Assembly (NCBI RefSeq): GCF_021183625.1
Contig: NZ_CP089214.1
Location: forward strand, 682,001-746,000
DNA from: Nocardia asteroides
GTDB taxonomy: Bacteria > Actinomycetota > Actinomycetes > Mycobacteriales > Mycobacteriaceae
DNA: 64,000 nucleotides
Direction of reading: 5' to 3'
In this document: piece after piece, positions 23,101 through 30,358 of the stretch
Position numbering within the stretch: position 1 is the first letter of the stretch
Layout of the letters: each line of letters begins with the position of its first letter
Made by a program: the position numbers and the translations under genes
The notes under the pieces: generated by a model
What the model saw: the letters and a program-made list of their open reading frames with translations, nothing else
Told to the model about the DNA's origin: nothing
Databases searched by the model: none

Positions 23101-25008
23101 TTCGAGCAGCCGGTACAGCGCGGTTTCGACGGCGAAGATCACCGGCTGGGTGTACTCGGTGGCGTCGATCGGGCCGTCCACGCCGAAGGCGACATCGCGG
23201 ATCGAATGCTGCGCCGCGAGTTCGCGATCCAGCAGCGTGACAGCGGAATCGAAGGCCGCGCGGAACACCGGGAACCGCGCGTACAGCTCCGCGCCCGCTC
23301 CGGCGCGCTGGCTCCCCTGCCCGCCGAAGAGCACCGCCACCGAGCCGTCCACCCGCGTGCCGGTCACGATCCCCGGCCCGCCGGTGCCCGCCGCGAGCGC
23401 CGTCAGCCCGGAGCTCAGCGTTGCCCGATCAGCGGCCAGGACGACGGCCCGCGCACCGAGCACCGCCCGATCCCGCACCAGCGCCGACGCGACGGCGGTC
23501 GGATCGGCGCCATCGACGAACGCGGCCAGCCGCGCCGCCTGCGCGGGCAGCGCCCCGGCCGACGCCGCCGTCACCACGAACGGCAGCACCGCCGCTCGCT
23601 CGCCCCCCGACGCCGCCGGCTCGGCTCCACGCGCACTGCCCGGCGCTCCCGCCACGGGCCCGCCGCCCGGCTCCACCGGCCCGTCCGCCGCACCCACTCC
23701 GAATGTCCCGGCCGGCTCGACCGAGCCCCCGCGCAGCACCGGCCGCCGCGAACTCCCCTCCGGCGCCGAGGCCACGATCACGTGCACATTCGTCCCGCCC
23801 ATCCCGAACGAACTCACCCCCGCCACCGCGGGTCCATCGACCTCCGGCCACGGCTCGCGCACCGTCACCACCCGCACCGCGGCCGAATCCAGCCCCGGGT
23901 GCGCCGTGACATGCCCGAGCGTCGCCGGAATCTCCCGATTCCGCACCGCCAGAATCACCTTCAACAGACCGACCAGACCGGCGGCACCCTCCAGATGCCC
24001 GACATTCGGCTTCACCGACCCCACCGCGACCGGCTCACCGACGCCCCCGAACACCGCGGCGAGCGCGGCCGCCTCCACCGGATCCCCCACCGGCGTCCCG
24101 GTCCCGTGCAGCTCGACGTACCGCACCTCCCCCGCCCGCACCCCGCCCCTTGCCTGCGCCCGCCGGATGACAGCGGCCTGCGCCGCCGCCACCGGCACGG
24201 TCAGCGCCGCCGCGTCCCCGTCGTGCGCGAGCGCGGTGGAGCGGATCACCGCGTGCACCCGATCCCCGTCGGCCACCGCCCGCTCCAGCGACTTCAGCAG
24301 CAGCACCACCCCGCCCTCGCCGCGCACGTACCCGTCCCCGTCCGCGTCGAGAACGGTCGCCCGCCCACTCGGCGACACCCCGCCGAACCGCTCGGCCACC
24401 AGCGCCGCGCCCGCGGTCAGATTCAGATTCACCGCCCCGGCGAAGGCCGCCGACGACTCTCCGCTGCCGATACTCGCGCACGCCGCGTGCACCGCCGCCA
24501 ATCCCGACGACTGCGCGGAATCCACCGAGAGACTGGCCCCCCGCAAGCCGAGAACATGCGAAAGCCGATTGGCGAGCACCCCGCGGCTCAACCCGGTCAG
24601 CGTGTACCGCGTGACCGCGGAATCCCCGGCCTCCTGCGTCAACGCGGCATAGTCGCTCGCGATGGCACCGACGAAAACCCCGGTCTCGGTCCCGCGCAGC
24701 GCCGTCGCCGGGACGCGTGCGTCTTCGGTTGCCTCCCAGGCGAGTTCGAGCAGCAGCCGCTGCTGCGGATCCATGGCCGCGGCCTCGCGCGGGGCGATGC
24801 CGAAGAAGGCGGCGTCGAAGCGGTCGACCTCGTCCAGGAAGCCGCCGGTCAGCCCGGCGATCCGGGGATCGGCGGCGGCTCGGCGCGGCGACGGGTGCCC
24901 GATCGAATTCTCCGCATCGCGCAGGAGCCTCCAGAACCGGTCGGGATCCTTCGCGCCCGGCAGCCGGCAGGCCACACCGACAACCGCTATCGGACGAAAA
25001 TCAACCAC
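17179..25008 (-). CDS. Modular PKS, loading module (KSQ-AT-ACP) and module 1 (KS-AT-KR-ACP)
   Basis: This is the first-acting PKS, 2609 residues. The loading KS has Gln166 where the Cys should be (DSAQSSG), making it a KSQ decarboxylase. Its AT has Ser649 in GHSIGG plus HAFH, so malonyl is loaded and decarboxylated to acetyl. The loading ACP Ser is 1014. Module 1 has KS Cys1239, AT Ser1675 with HAFH (malonyl), KR with GGTGALG, VLDD and Tyr2343 (B-type pattern), and ACP Ser2491 in an unusual GFTSL. A C-docking region closes it (DDDLIDFIGSELG). I chose GTG 25008 over the longer GTG 25143 because GGGAG lies 9 bp upstream, the homologous region begins right there, and a promoter-like element falls inside the longer frame. 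A Thr/Glu/Ala/Gly-rich repetitive linker joins the loading AT and ACP. Confidence 0.95.
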   Translation of the reverse strand: MVDFRPIAVVGVACRLPGAKDPDRFWRLLRDAENSIGHPSPRRAAADPRIAGLTGGFLDEVDRFDAAFFGIAPREAAAMDPQQRLLLELAWEATEDARVPATALRGTETGVFVGAIASDYAALTQEAGDSAVTRYTLTGLSRGVLANRLSHVLGLRGASLSVDSAQSSGLAAVHAACASIGSGESSAAFAGAVNLNLTAGAALVAERFGGVSPSGRATVLDADGDGYVRGEGGVVLLLKSLERAVADGDRVHAVIRSTALAHDGDAAALTVPVAAAQAAVIRRAQARGGVRAGEVRYVELHGTGTPVGDPVEAAALAAVFGGVGEPVAVGSVKPNVGHLEGAAGLVGLLKVILAVRNREIPATLGHVTAHPGLDSAAVRVVTVREPWPEVDGPAVAGVSSFGMGGTNVHVIVASAPEGSSRRPVLRGGSVEPAGTFGVGAADGPVEPGGGPVAGAPGSARGAEPAASGGERAAVLPFVVTAASAGALPAQAARLAAFVDGADPTAVASALVRDRAVLGARAVVLAADRATLSSGLTALAAGTGGPGIVTGTRVDGSVAVLFGGQGSQRAGAGAELYARFPVFRAAFDSAVTLLDRELAAQHSIRDVAFGVDGPIDATEYTQPVIFAVETALYRLLESWGIEIAAVAGHSIGGIVAAHVAGALPLDAAARLVAARGRLMGSLPRGGAMVAVEATEAEVGAALIDGVSIAAVNGERAVVVSGAEGAVAEVAGRLAAGGRRTKRLAVSHAFHSAAMEPILAEFAEVVAGLTFLAPTGPVLVSDSTGAVLTDVSDPAYWVAHLRGTVRFADAARTLRGLGAEVFVEVGAAPVLTPQLSELPVAVGTLRRGRDEAQTVLTAAATVFAHGHAVEWTAVVPAAEPVSLPTYAFQRERYWLDTVTPGAGLTPLSEAPAVAGGRDAAEVAAASDPSDPSGTTGTTGTAGTAETTETAETAETTETAETAGTAGTSSDRGPRPAESPRPDPATVVLATTAAVLGHADPTRIDPRSTYRELGLDSLGATELATALTRALGTRIDPTAVYDHPTPAALAAHLAGERRETTATAAADPAEPLAIVAVSGRYPGGLDTPEQLWDLLAAEGEAITDFPRDRGWDLADLYDPAGDRPGSSYAHRGGFLDAAGDFDAAFFGISPREATAMDPQQRLVLEATWELFERAGIVPATLAGSRTAVYLGATPQEYGPRLHRMPGAAEGFGLTGVSPSVLSGRVAYTFGLEGPALTVDTACSSSLVALHLAVRALRAGEAELAVAGGVTVMANPGMFTEFSRQRGLAADGRCKAFAAGADGTGWAEAVSLLLVERLSDARRNGHEVLAVVRGTAVNQDGASNGLTAPSGPAQQRVIRAALADAGLDAAEVDAVEAHGTGTALGDPIEAQALLATYGRDRATPLWLGSVKSNIGHSQAAAGTVGVTKMVLALRNGVLPATLHVDAPSPHVDWESGAVRLLTERQPWAAGARPRRAGISSFGISGTNAHVVIEEAPPGAVASAARPVGAHHPAPFVLSARSEAGLRGQAAKLATSTADLGAIASALVRQRTVFDTRAVALDPGSLATFAAGEPTPGVITGTPVTGGLAVLFSGQGSQRAGAGRELYDHFPAFRAAFDAAADALDRAGALAHPIRAVAFGADGPIDDTEYTQPVVFAVATALFRLLESWGIEPEFVAGHSIGGVVAAHVAGVLALPDAARLVTARGRLMGALPRGGAMVAVEATEEEVAAVARGEYSVAAVNGPRAVVVSGAEEAVLDLADALRAAGHRTKRLTVSHAFHSALMDPVLAEFEQVVAGLTFRAADRTIVSDSTGAIIDPAELADPGYWVRHLRGTVRFADAVRAAHTAGAGIFLELGAEPVLTPQVLHTLDAAVATGTLRAGRDEVRGLHTAAATVFTAGHPVDWAAIVPPAPRITLPTYAFQRTRYWIEEPAGTESAADRWFWERVRERDGTALAAAIGVAAAPLSALLPALDTWRTRRAGAGAVDSWTYRVEWRDIPDPAAVPRGTWLLVTPADGAADPWAAALTTALSAHGVTVRTLRLEPGTAREFADRAGRTAPAPDAALDRVAPSGAEGTGSAPGLRLAPGLGAADRIVSLLPLSPDGTLAESAALARAIPRPDTLRVLIPDPVHTPLAAWHRSFLDVLAIETGSTPAVLELPDDPSNAPRVVAALAADEPNLAVTAHATRTRRIVPAAPAGPPIPWRPTGTVLITGGTGALGAHVARRLAANGATDLLLLSRRGPDAPGAAALAAELGATVVACDIGDRAALAAVLAAIPPDRPLTDVVHTAAVLDDALVTGLDPERIERVHRVKVAGALHLHELTRELPLRSFVLFSSVTGTVAGPGQGNYAPGNAVLDALAEHRHALGLPATAIAWGHWDGDGIAGADAAEQLRRNGLRPMTPETALDALERAVADGEPRVIVADIDWTATHARPGLLAELLPEPEQTAGPDLAELDPIELRAHLENLVRTEVAAALGHPGTAAIDDERGLRDQGFTSLTSVELRNRLGTRTGLELPATLVFDHPTVAALTELLLHRLAPAPPPLLDTVLADLERIADVLAGSAIPDADRAVALDRLRRLTEATEATAPGTDPAAALASASDDDLIDFIGSELGIS
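22122..22220. repeat. 9-bp tandem repeat (11 copies) in the loading-module linker
   Basis: Eleven consecutive 9-bp units of consensus nTGTCnCGG lie in phase with the codons. On the coding strand they encode Thr/Gly and Thr/Glu/Ala triplets between the loading AT and its ACP. Two further diverged units (AGGGATCGG) follow to 22238. Length variation here would only change linker length. Confidence 0.85.
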
Positions 25009-25380
25009 CTGAATAATCTCCCTCTGATCCGGGGGAATTGCCGCCGATTCGACCGGCACTTTTCGCAATTGTGCGGCTCCCGGAATATCCCGGCAACCCG
25101 ACATGAGTTGCCCCACAGCACGGCCGGACACCACCGAAACCACTGCTGGACAGGGCTTTCGGCGCCCATTGATCGGCAGCCCCGATACCAGCGGATAAGA
25201 AACTCCGATCAGAGGCTATTTACGATCGCCCCCGGAGAAATTACGCGCAGCAACTCTCTTAACAATACCGGAGTGAAACCGGAGCCCTTGTGATCGCCAC
25301 GATTCAAAGGGTGCGCTACGCCCGAGATGTGTAGTTCGCTTGTCGCCAAGGGATTCTCGACGAGGGGTGAAGTGACGGCT
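25009..25380. promoter_or_regulatory. Divergent control region between PKS genes and LysR
   Basis: About 370 bp of lower-GC sequence separates the PKS operon from the LysR gene and holds no convincing gene. CCTCTGATC (25021-25029) and its complement GATCAGAGG (25207-25215) form widely spaced inverted arms. CCGGAG occurs three times in direct orientation (25232, 25268, 25279), the last two 11 bp apart within ACCGGAG. These are candidate regulator-binding half-sites; a LysR protein usually binds such a divergent region. No binding site can be proven from sequence alone. Confidence 0.4.
25068..25096 (-). promoter_or_regulatory. Candidate PKS operon promoter
   Basis: On the minus strand, TTGCCG (25096-25091) and CACAAT (25073-25068) are separated by 17 bp. 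The -10 element lies about 60 bp upstream of GTG 25008. Matches to the sigma-70 consensus are moderate (4 of 6 in the -10). The region is clearly less GC-rich than its surroundings. Confidence 0.35.
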
Positions 25381-26259
25381 ATGGCGGACCCGCTGGATCT
25401 GGTGCATCTGAGAACACTCGTCGCGATCGCCGACACCGGAGGATTCCGGCGAGCGGCGGACGCACTGCACCTGAGCCAGCCGACGGTCAGCCAGCACGTC
25501 CGGCTGCTGGAGCGCAGGCTCAAGCGCAGGCTCGTGCAGAAGGAGGGGCGCGGCTCCCGGTTCACCACCGACGGTGAGCGTTTCGTCGGCGAGGCGCGCG
25601 CGCTGCTGGCCGCGCACGACCGGCTGCTCGACCGGTTCGTCCCGGCGGATCCGGACCGGATCACCATCGGCTCCACCGAGCACGCGGGCGACGGCCTGCT
25701 GCCGGAGCTGCTCGGTGTGCTGCGCGCCGCGTACCCCGGTGTCTACCTGCGCTTCCGCATCGACCGCTCGACCAGCCTCACCGATTCGGTGACCAAGGGC
25801 GCGCTGGACCTGGCGGTGGTGCTCGGCGGCAACAGCGAGCCGACCGGCGCCGAGGTGGGCGAGCTGGCGCTGCGCTGGGTGGCGGCGCCGGGCTGGCAGG
25901 CCGCGGCGAGCGGCGGGCAGATTCCGCTGGTGGCGTTCGAGGAGCCGTGCGGGCTGCGCAGGCGCGCAGTGCACCGGCTGGCCGAGCAGGGGCACAGCGT
26001 GAGCGTGACGGCCGAGTCGGGCACGCTGGACGGGGTGCTCGCCGCCGCGCAGGCCGGGCTCGGCGTCGCGCTGCTCCCCTTCCACGGCGCGGTGCCACAC
26101 GGGCTGGCCGAGGTGACCGGGTTCCCGGCCATGGGCACCATCGACGTCCGGCTGGTCACCCGCCGCGGCCTCGGCCCCGATATCGAGCTGACCGCGATCG
26201 AGACCATCACCGCGCACTACCGCTCGATCACCGGCCGGCGGCTGCGGGGTGCGGCGTGA
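25381..26259 (+). CDS. LysR-family transcriptional regulator
   Basis: This is a 292-residue LTTR. The N-terminal winged HTH reads LRTLVAIADTGGFRRAAD...SQPTVSQHV, with the usual RRL..RLV wing. An effector-binding domain of the periplasmic-binding type follows (about 90-290). ATG 25381 is chosen because GAGGGG lies upstream and LTTRs start a few residues before the HTH. A start at 25327 would add 18 untypical residues. Divergent orientation to the PKS operon makes it the likely pathway-specific regulator and probably an autoregulator. Its stop overlaps the cupin start (GTGA). The ligand is unknown; an intermediate or the cupin's substrate are possibilities. Confidence 0.9.
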   Translation: MADPLDLVHLRTLVAIADTGGFRRAADALHLSQPTVSQHVRLLERRLKRRLVQKEGRGSRFTTDGERFVGEARALLAAHDRLLDRFVPADPDRITIGSTEHAGDGLLPELLGVLRAAYPGVYLRFRIDRSTSLTDSVTKGALDLAVVLGGNSEPTGAEVGELALRWVAAPGWQAAASGGQIPLVAFEEPCGLRRRAVHRLAEQGHSVSVTAESGTLDGVLAAAQAGLGVALLPFHGAVPHGLAEVTGFPAMGTIDVRLVTRRGLGPDIELTAIETITAHYRSITGRRLRGAA

Positions 26260-26717
26260 GCGCACCGGACTGGCGGAACGACGGGGTCCGCGTGATCAAG
26301 GCGGACCAGCTCGACACGAACACCCCGCAGACGCCGGGGATGAGCCGGGCCGCGGCCATCGACGCGGCCAGGGCGGGGGCGCAACGGATCTGGGCGGGAA
26401 CGGTGGTGATCCACCCGGACGCCAAGACCGGCGCGCACCACCACGGCGAGCTGGAGAGCGTGATCTACGTGCTGCGCGGGCGAGCCCGGATGCGCTGGGG
26501 CGAGCGGCTGGAGTTCGTGGCCGAGGCCGGTGCAGGCGATTTCATCTTCGTGCCGCCGTTCGTGCCGCACCAGGAGATCAACGCAAGCACCGACGAGCCG
26601 CTGGAGTGCGTGCTCGTCCGCAGCGGCGGCGCGGCGGTGGTGGTGAACCTGGACATCGAGCCGGTGGAGAAGCCGGACACGGTGCACTGGGTCGACCCCA
26701 TCCACCGCCACCCCTGA
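26256..26717 (+). CDS. Cupin-domain protein
   Basis: This is a 153-residue single-cupin protein. Motif 1 is G(A)HHHGELESVIYVLRG, with three consecutive His and a Glu as metal ligands. Motif 2 is GDFIFVPPFVPHQ, with the fourth ligand His. It overlaps the LysR gene by 4 bp and so is translationally coupled. Small cupins of this kind bind a metal and either catalyse isomerisation/oxygenation or only bind a ligand. Next to a PKS it may act on the polyketide, but the sequence does not show which reaction. The convergent esterase gene ends 4 bp away. Confidence 0.87.
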   Translation: MSAPDWRNDGVRVIKADQLDTNTPQTPGMSRAAAIDAARAGAQRIWAGTVVIHPDAKTGAHHHGELESVIYVLRGRARMRWGERLEFVAEAGAGDFIFVPPFVPHQEINASTDEPLECVLVRSGGAAVVVNLDIEPVEKPDTVHWVDPIHRHP

Positions 26718-26720
26718 CCG

Positions 26721-27758
26721 CTACTCCGGCACGCCCATCCCGCGCGCCAGCACCGGCCAGGATGCCTTCAGCGCGTCCTGCCAGTAGCCCCAGGAGTGGG
26801 TGCCGGTGGGCTGGAAGTCGTAGGTGGCCGGGATGCCGAGCCCGTCCAGGCGCTGGCGCAGGTTCTGCGTGCAGACGTTCACCGCCGCCTCGATGACGCC
26901 GCCGAGCACCAGCTGGTTCAGGTAGCCGCGCGGGCCGGGCTGCATGTGCGCGCCGTTGAAGACGTCGTAATGCCCCGGCACGCCGCTGCCGGTGGAGACG
27001 AAGAGCTCGAGCCCGCGCAGCCGGTCGGCGTGCACGTACGGGTCGTTGGCCGCCCAGGCGGGGTCGCCGGCCGGGCCGTACATGTTGTCGGTGTCGCCGC
27101 CGCCCCAGGTCTCCACCGCGAGTTTGACGAACTCCTGCCCGAGCGGGTCGCTGATCTGCGCGCACCCGCTGTACGCGGCGACCGCGCCGTAGAGCCCGGG
27201 CGCGGCGATCGGCAGCTGCAGCACCGAGGTGCCGGAGGTGGAGAGCCCGGCGAGGGCGTTGGCGCCGGTGGTGGCGAACTCGGCGTCGACGAGCGGCGGC
27301 AGCTCCTCGGTCAGGAAGGTCTTCCACCGGTTGAGCCCCAGTTTCGGGTCGGGGGCGCGCCAGTCGGTGTAGTAGCTCCAGCGGCCACCGACCGGCTGCA
27401 CCACGTAGACGTCCTTGGTGGCGAGGAAGCCGGAGACGACGTCGGTCTGGCGCTGCCAGGTGGCCGAGTCCTGGCCGCCGCCACCGCCGTTGAGCAGGTA
27501 CAGCACCGGGCGAGGTGTTTCGGGGGCGGCCGGGCGGAGCACGTCGACCATGATGTCCTGGCGCATGGCGGCCGAGTAGACGCGCAGCTGCACCGTGCGG
27601 TCGTCCTTGGCCCAGCGGCCGGTGATCGCGGGGGCGTCCGGTGTGGCGCCCGCGGGCACCGGCGGCCCCGCGGTGAGCGCGGCGGCGACAACGGCGACCG
27701 CGAGGGCGCGCAGGGCGCGGGCTCCGGTGGTGCGGCGGGGTCGGCTCGGGCCGAACAT
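26721..27758 (-). CDS. Secreted antigen-85-like esterase / mycolyltransferase
   Basis: This 345-residue alpha/beta hydrolase starts with a signal peptide: basic start (RPRRTTGAR), hydrophobic AVAVVAAALTA and an AGA cleavage region. The mature part follows the antigen-85 pattern: VLYLLNGGGGG, YVVQPVG, SYYTDW, RWKTFLTEELPP, then the nucleophile elbow GLSTSGTS and a late H in GTHSWGYW. Family members transfer mycolic acids to trehalose or arabinogalactan outside the membrane, and some paralogues only have esterase activity. ATG 27758 is preferred over 27836, since the extra N-terminus would precede a normal signal peptide. No operon partner lies on this strand. Confidence 0.85.
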   Translation of the reverse strand: MFGPSRPRRTTGARALRALAVAVVAAALTAGPPVPAGATPDAPAITGRWAKDDRTVQLRVYSAAMRQDIMVDVLRPAAPETPRPVLYLLNGGGGGQDSATWQRQTDVVSGFLATKDVYVVQPVGGRWSYYTDWRAPDPKLGLNRWKTFLTEELPPLVDAEFATTGANALAGLSTSGTSVLQLPIAAPGLYGAVAAYSGCAQISDPLGQEFVKLAVETWGGGDTDNMYGPAGDPAWAANDPYVHADRLRGLELFVSTGSGVPGHYDVFNGAHMQPGPRGYLNQLVLGGVIEAAVNVCTQNLRQRLDGLGIPATYDFQPTGTHSWGYWQDALKASWPVLARGMGVPE

Positions 27759-28225
27759 GGGCGGTTCCGTTTCTCTTCGGGGCTCCCGGTGGCGGCCGAG
27801 GCCCACCGGGCCGGGTGGCCCGGTGGGTTCGGTCACCCGCGCGCTGCGGGCGGGGCGGTCGGCGGGGTCGTGCGGTTCCGCCCCGCCCGCGGGTTGCGCG
27901 GGTGCAAGCGCATCCGCGGAGCGGATCGGGGAGCCGGTCGGCCCGCCCGCGGATGCACGCCGGGGGTGCGGCTGACGCTACGACCCGGGCCGCCCGGTTC
28001 CACTCCGCTCCGGAGCGTTCCTGGACGACTCACGAACACCGCTTCGGCGGTCCGGTGACGGACCACAGGAAGTCTCGTCGCCGAGGTCGCGTGGTGCCGC
28101 CCCAAACGGCGCGGCCGCTTTCGGTGACATCTCCAGACAATGCCCGGCGGCGGCCGGTGCCGGGGGTGCCGGATTGATCATGTGGGAATCGGTCCACGAA
28201 TGGGGGAACGGCGACAGGAGTTCGA
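27759..28225. promoter_or_regulatory. 467-bp divergent intergenic region
   Basis: This region separates the Ag85-like gene and the HadAB-like gene. I see no convincing coding sequence. An inverted repeat GCATCCGCGG (27910-27919) / CCGCGGATGC (27947-27956) could form a 10-bp stem around a 27-base loop. AGGAG at 28215-28220 is the ribosome binding site of the right-hand gene. Confidence 0.4.
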
Positions 28226-29200
28226 ATGCGCAACACCGCTACCCGCCGGGTTCCCGCGCCGGAGCACCGGATCGACGGGCACCGCTACCGGGCGACGGCC
28301 CAGGTCGAGGTCACCGCGCACGCCGTCCGGCAATTCGCCCGCGCGGTCCGCGATTTCCATCCGGCGCACTCCAGCGCGGCGGCCGCCGCCGAACTCGGGT
28401 ATCCGGCGCTCATCGCACCGCCCACCTTCAGTTCGATCGTGCTCGGGCGGGTGCAGCGGGAAATCCTCGACATCGTCGGCTCCGGTTCGGAGAGCGCCCG
28501 CATTCTGCACGCCGACCAGGTGATCGATATCGGACGGCCGCTCTTCGCCGGTGATCTGCTCGGCTGCGACATCTACTTCGAATCGTTCCGGCAGTTCGCC
28601 GACTACGACGTCATGGCGATTCGCAGTGCGCTCACCGCCGCCGACGGGACCGTGGTGCAGACCGGGTCGGCGGCGCTACTCGCGCGCACCGGTGAGCGGG
28701 AGTCGGTGCTCGGCGAGGTCGCGCGGCGCATCACGCGGCGCGGTTACGCGGCGGTCGACGGGCCTGCTCCGGAGGCCCCGCTCCCCGCGCGGGCGCCGTG
28801 GCCGACCGTGCGCTTCGATGAGCTCGCGGTCGGTACCGAGATTCCGCCCGGCTCGCTGCTGCTCGCGCACGAGGATCTGGCTCGGTTCGCCGCCGCCACC
28901 GGCGAGCCGGTTCGGGCCGATGCGGGCGGTACCGCTCCCGGCATGCTGCAGCTCGGGCTGGCGTCCGGGTACGTGAGCAATTGGCTCGGTGACCCGGGTG
29001 CCGTCACCCGGATCCATGCCCAGTTCGGCAGTGTCACGCACTATCTGCGCATCCCCGCCGCGGGCGCGGTGGCGGTGACGCTGCGCGCCCGGGTCGACCA
29101 GCTGGATCCGCGCGAGCGCCGCGCCACGCTCGCCATCGACCTGCGCTCCGGCGGGCGGCCCCTCTTCGGCTACGCCGCCGCCGAGGTCCGCTTTCCCTGA
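28226..29200 (+). CDS. Fused MaoC-type (3R)-hydroxyacyl-ACP dehydratase (HadA-HadB-like)
   Basis: This 324-residue protein has two hot-dog domains. The N-domain (about 1-150) carries VRDFHPAHSS, matching the DxxPxH hydratase motif, and PPTFSSIVLGR. The C-domain (about 185-324) has the MaoC layout (VGTEIPPGSLLL, FAAATGEP, GMLQLGLASGYVSNW), but its catalytic Asp-His motif is not visible. In mycobacteria HadA and HadB are separate subunits of the FAS-II dehydratase that elongates mycolic acids; here they appear fused. AGGAG lies 5 bp before the ATG. It is a single gene, convergent with the second Ag85-like gene. It could also act on CoA esters rather than ACP esters. Confidence 0.82.
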   Translation: MRNTATRRVPAPEHRIDGHRYRATAQVEVTAHAVRQFARAVRDFHPAHSSAAAAAELGYPALIAPPTFSSIVLGRVQREILDIVGSGSESARILHADQVIDIGRPLFAGDLLGCDIYFESFRQFADYDVMAIRSALTAADGTVVQTGSAALLARTGERESVLGEVARRITRRGYAAVDGPAPEAPLPARAPWPTVRFDELAVGTEIPPGSLLLAHEDLARFAAATGEPVRADAGGTAPGMLQLGLASGYVSNWLGDPGAVTRIHAQFGSVTHYLRIPAAGAVAVTLRARVDQLDPRERRATLAIDLRSGGRPLFGYAAAEVRFP

Positions 29201-29248
29201 ATCGTTTCGCCGCGCGACGGGATGAGAGCTGAACTGCCCGCGCCGATC

Positions 29249-30358
29249 TCAGGAAGGGCCGGTCACCGCGAGGGCGGGCTCGAGCGCGGCCCAGGTGCGG
29301 GGCAACTGGGCGGCGAAGTCGGGCCAGGTGTGCATGCCGTCGGGGGCGTACTCCACCGTGGCGGGGATGCCGAGCTGGGCCAGCCGGCCGGCGAAGAGCT
29401 CGGTGCAGGCGCGCGACCCCGCTTCGAGCGCGGCACCGCCGCCCGCCTCGGCGAGCGCCTCCGGCACCGAGGGCGCCTGGGCGATGGCGACGAGGTCGGC
29501 GGGGGTCGGCAGCCCGGGCGAGGCGGAGAGGTAGACGGCGGTGCCACGCAGCGTCTCGGCGCCGAGCACGCTGTCGTGCGCCGCCCACTCCGGTGAGGTC
29601 GGCGGGCCCCACAGGTTCTGCACGTCACCGCCGCGGGAGGCGACGGTGATGGTGGTGACGGCGCGGCCGAGCGGGTCGGCGGTGGAGTAGCACCCGCTCA
29701 TCCCGGCGACCGCCAGGTACATGCCCGGGTGCCGCTGGGCCAGCATGATGGCGGCTTGCGCCCCCATCGAGACCCCGGCGACCGCGCGCCTGCCGTCCGA
29801 GCGCAGCAGCGACTCCACGATCGGCGGCAGCTCCTCGGTGAGGAAGGTCTCCCAGCGGTTCAGCCCGAGCGCGGCGTCGGTGCGCTCCCAGTCGCTGTAC
29901 ATGCTGCCGGTGCCACCGCCGGGGACGACGACATCGACCGGCTTGTCGGCGAAGAACTCGGCGGCCCTGCCCTTGGTGAGCCAGGCCGAGGTGTCGTCGC
30001 CGTCCACGCCGTCGAGCAGGTAGAGCACCGGGCGCGGCCCGGAGCCGGAGCCGTGCAGCACGTCGACGGAGATGATCCGCCGCATCCCGGCCGAGGCGAT
30101 GCGCAGCGTCTCCCTGCCGTCGCTCCGCACGATCCGCTCGACCAGCCCGGACCTGGTCATCGCCGGGTCGATCGGCGGCGGGGTGGCCGGGGTCGCCGCG
30201 GGGTCGGCGGGGCCGAGCGCGGGCGGGGCGGGCGCGGGCGGCGGCAGCGGGCTGCCGGACGGCGCCGCCACCACCCCGGTGCCGGAGGCGATGGCGAGCG
30301 TGAGCGCCGCCGCGGCGGCGACGCCGAGCGGGACGCGGCGGCGGGTCGCGCGGTTCAT
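29249..30358 (-). CDS. Second secreted antigen-85-like esterase
   Basis: This is a 369-residue protein. A twin-arginine-containing basic start (NRATRRR) and a hydrophobic stretch (about residues 10-30) form a signal peptide, followed by a Pro/Ala-rich spacer (about 32-60). The catalytic domain then shows VLYLLDGVDG, VVVPGGGTGSMYSDW, RWETFLTEELPP and the nucleophile motif GVSMGAQA, with a late DGMHTW His. It resembles the first Ag85-like protein but is clearly a separate paralogue. The ATG overlaps the desaturase stop by 4 bp, so the two are co-translated. This suggests an acyltransferase or esterase in envelope lipid assembly. Confidence 0.85.
   Translation of the reverse strand: MNRATRRRVPLGVAAAAALTLAIASGTGVVAAPSGSPLPPPAPAPPALGPADPAATPATPPPIDPAMTRSGLVERIVRSDGRETLRIASAGMRRIISVDVLHGSGSGPRPVLYLLDGVDGDDTSAWLTKGRAAEFFADKPVDVVVPGGGTGSMYSDWERTDAALGLNRWETFLTEELPPIVESLLRSDGRRAVAGVSMGAQAAIMLAQRHPGMYLAVAGMSGCYSTADPLGRAVTTITVASRGGDVQNLWGPPTSPEWAAHDSVLGAETLRGTAVYLSASPGLPTPADLVAIAQAPSVPEALAEAGGGAALEAGSRACTELFAGRLAQLGIPATVEYAPDGMHTWPDFAAQLPRTWAALEPALAVTGPS

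Noticed and set aside
25009..25143. N-terminal extension of the first PKS gene to GTG 25143
   Set aside because: The extra 45 residues have no homology, and a good ribosome binding site lies before GTG 25008, with promoter-like boxes inside the extension.
16768..25293. Second long + strand frame (2841 codons) over the first PKS gene
   Set aside because: Same antisense artefact; no domain, no ribosome binding site.
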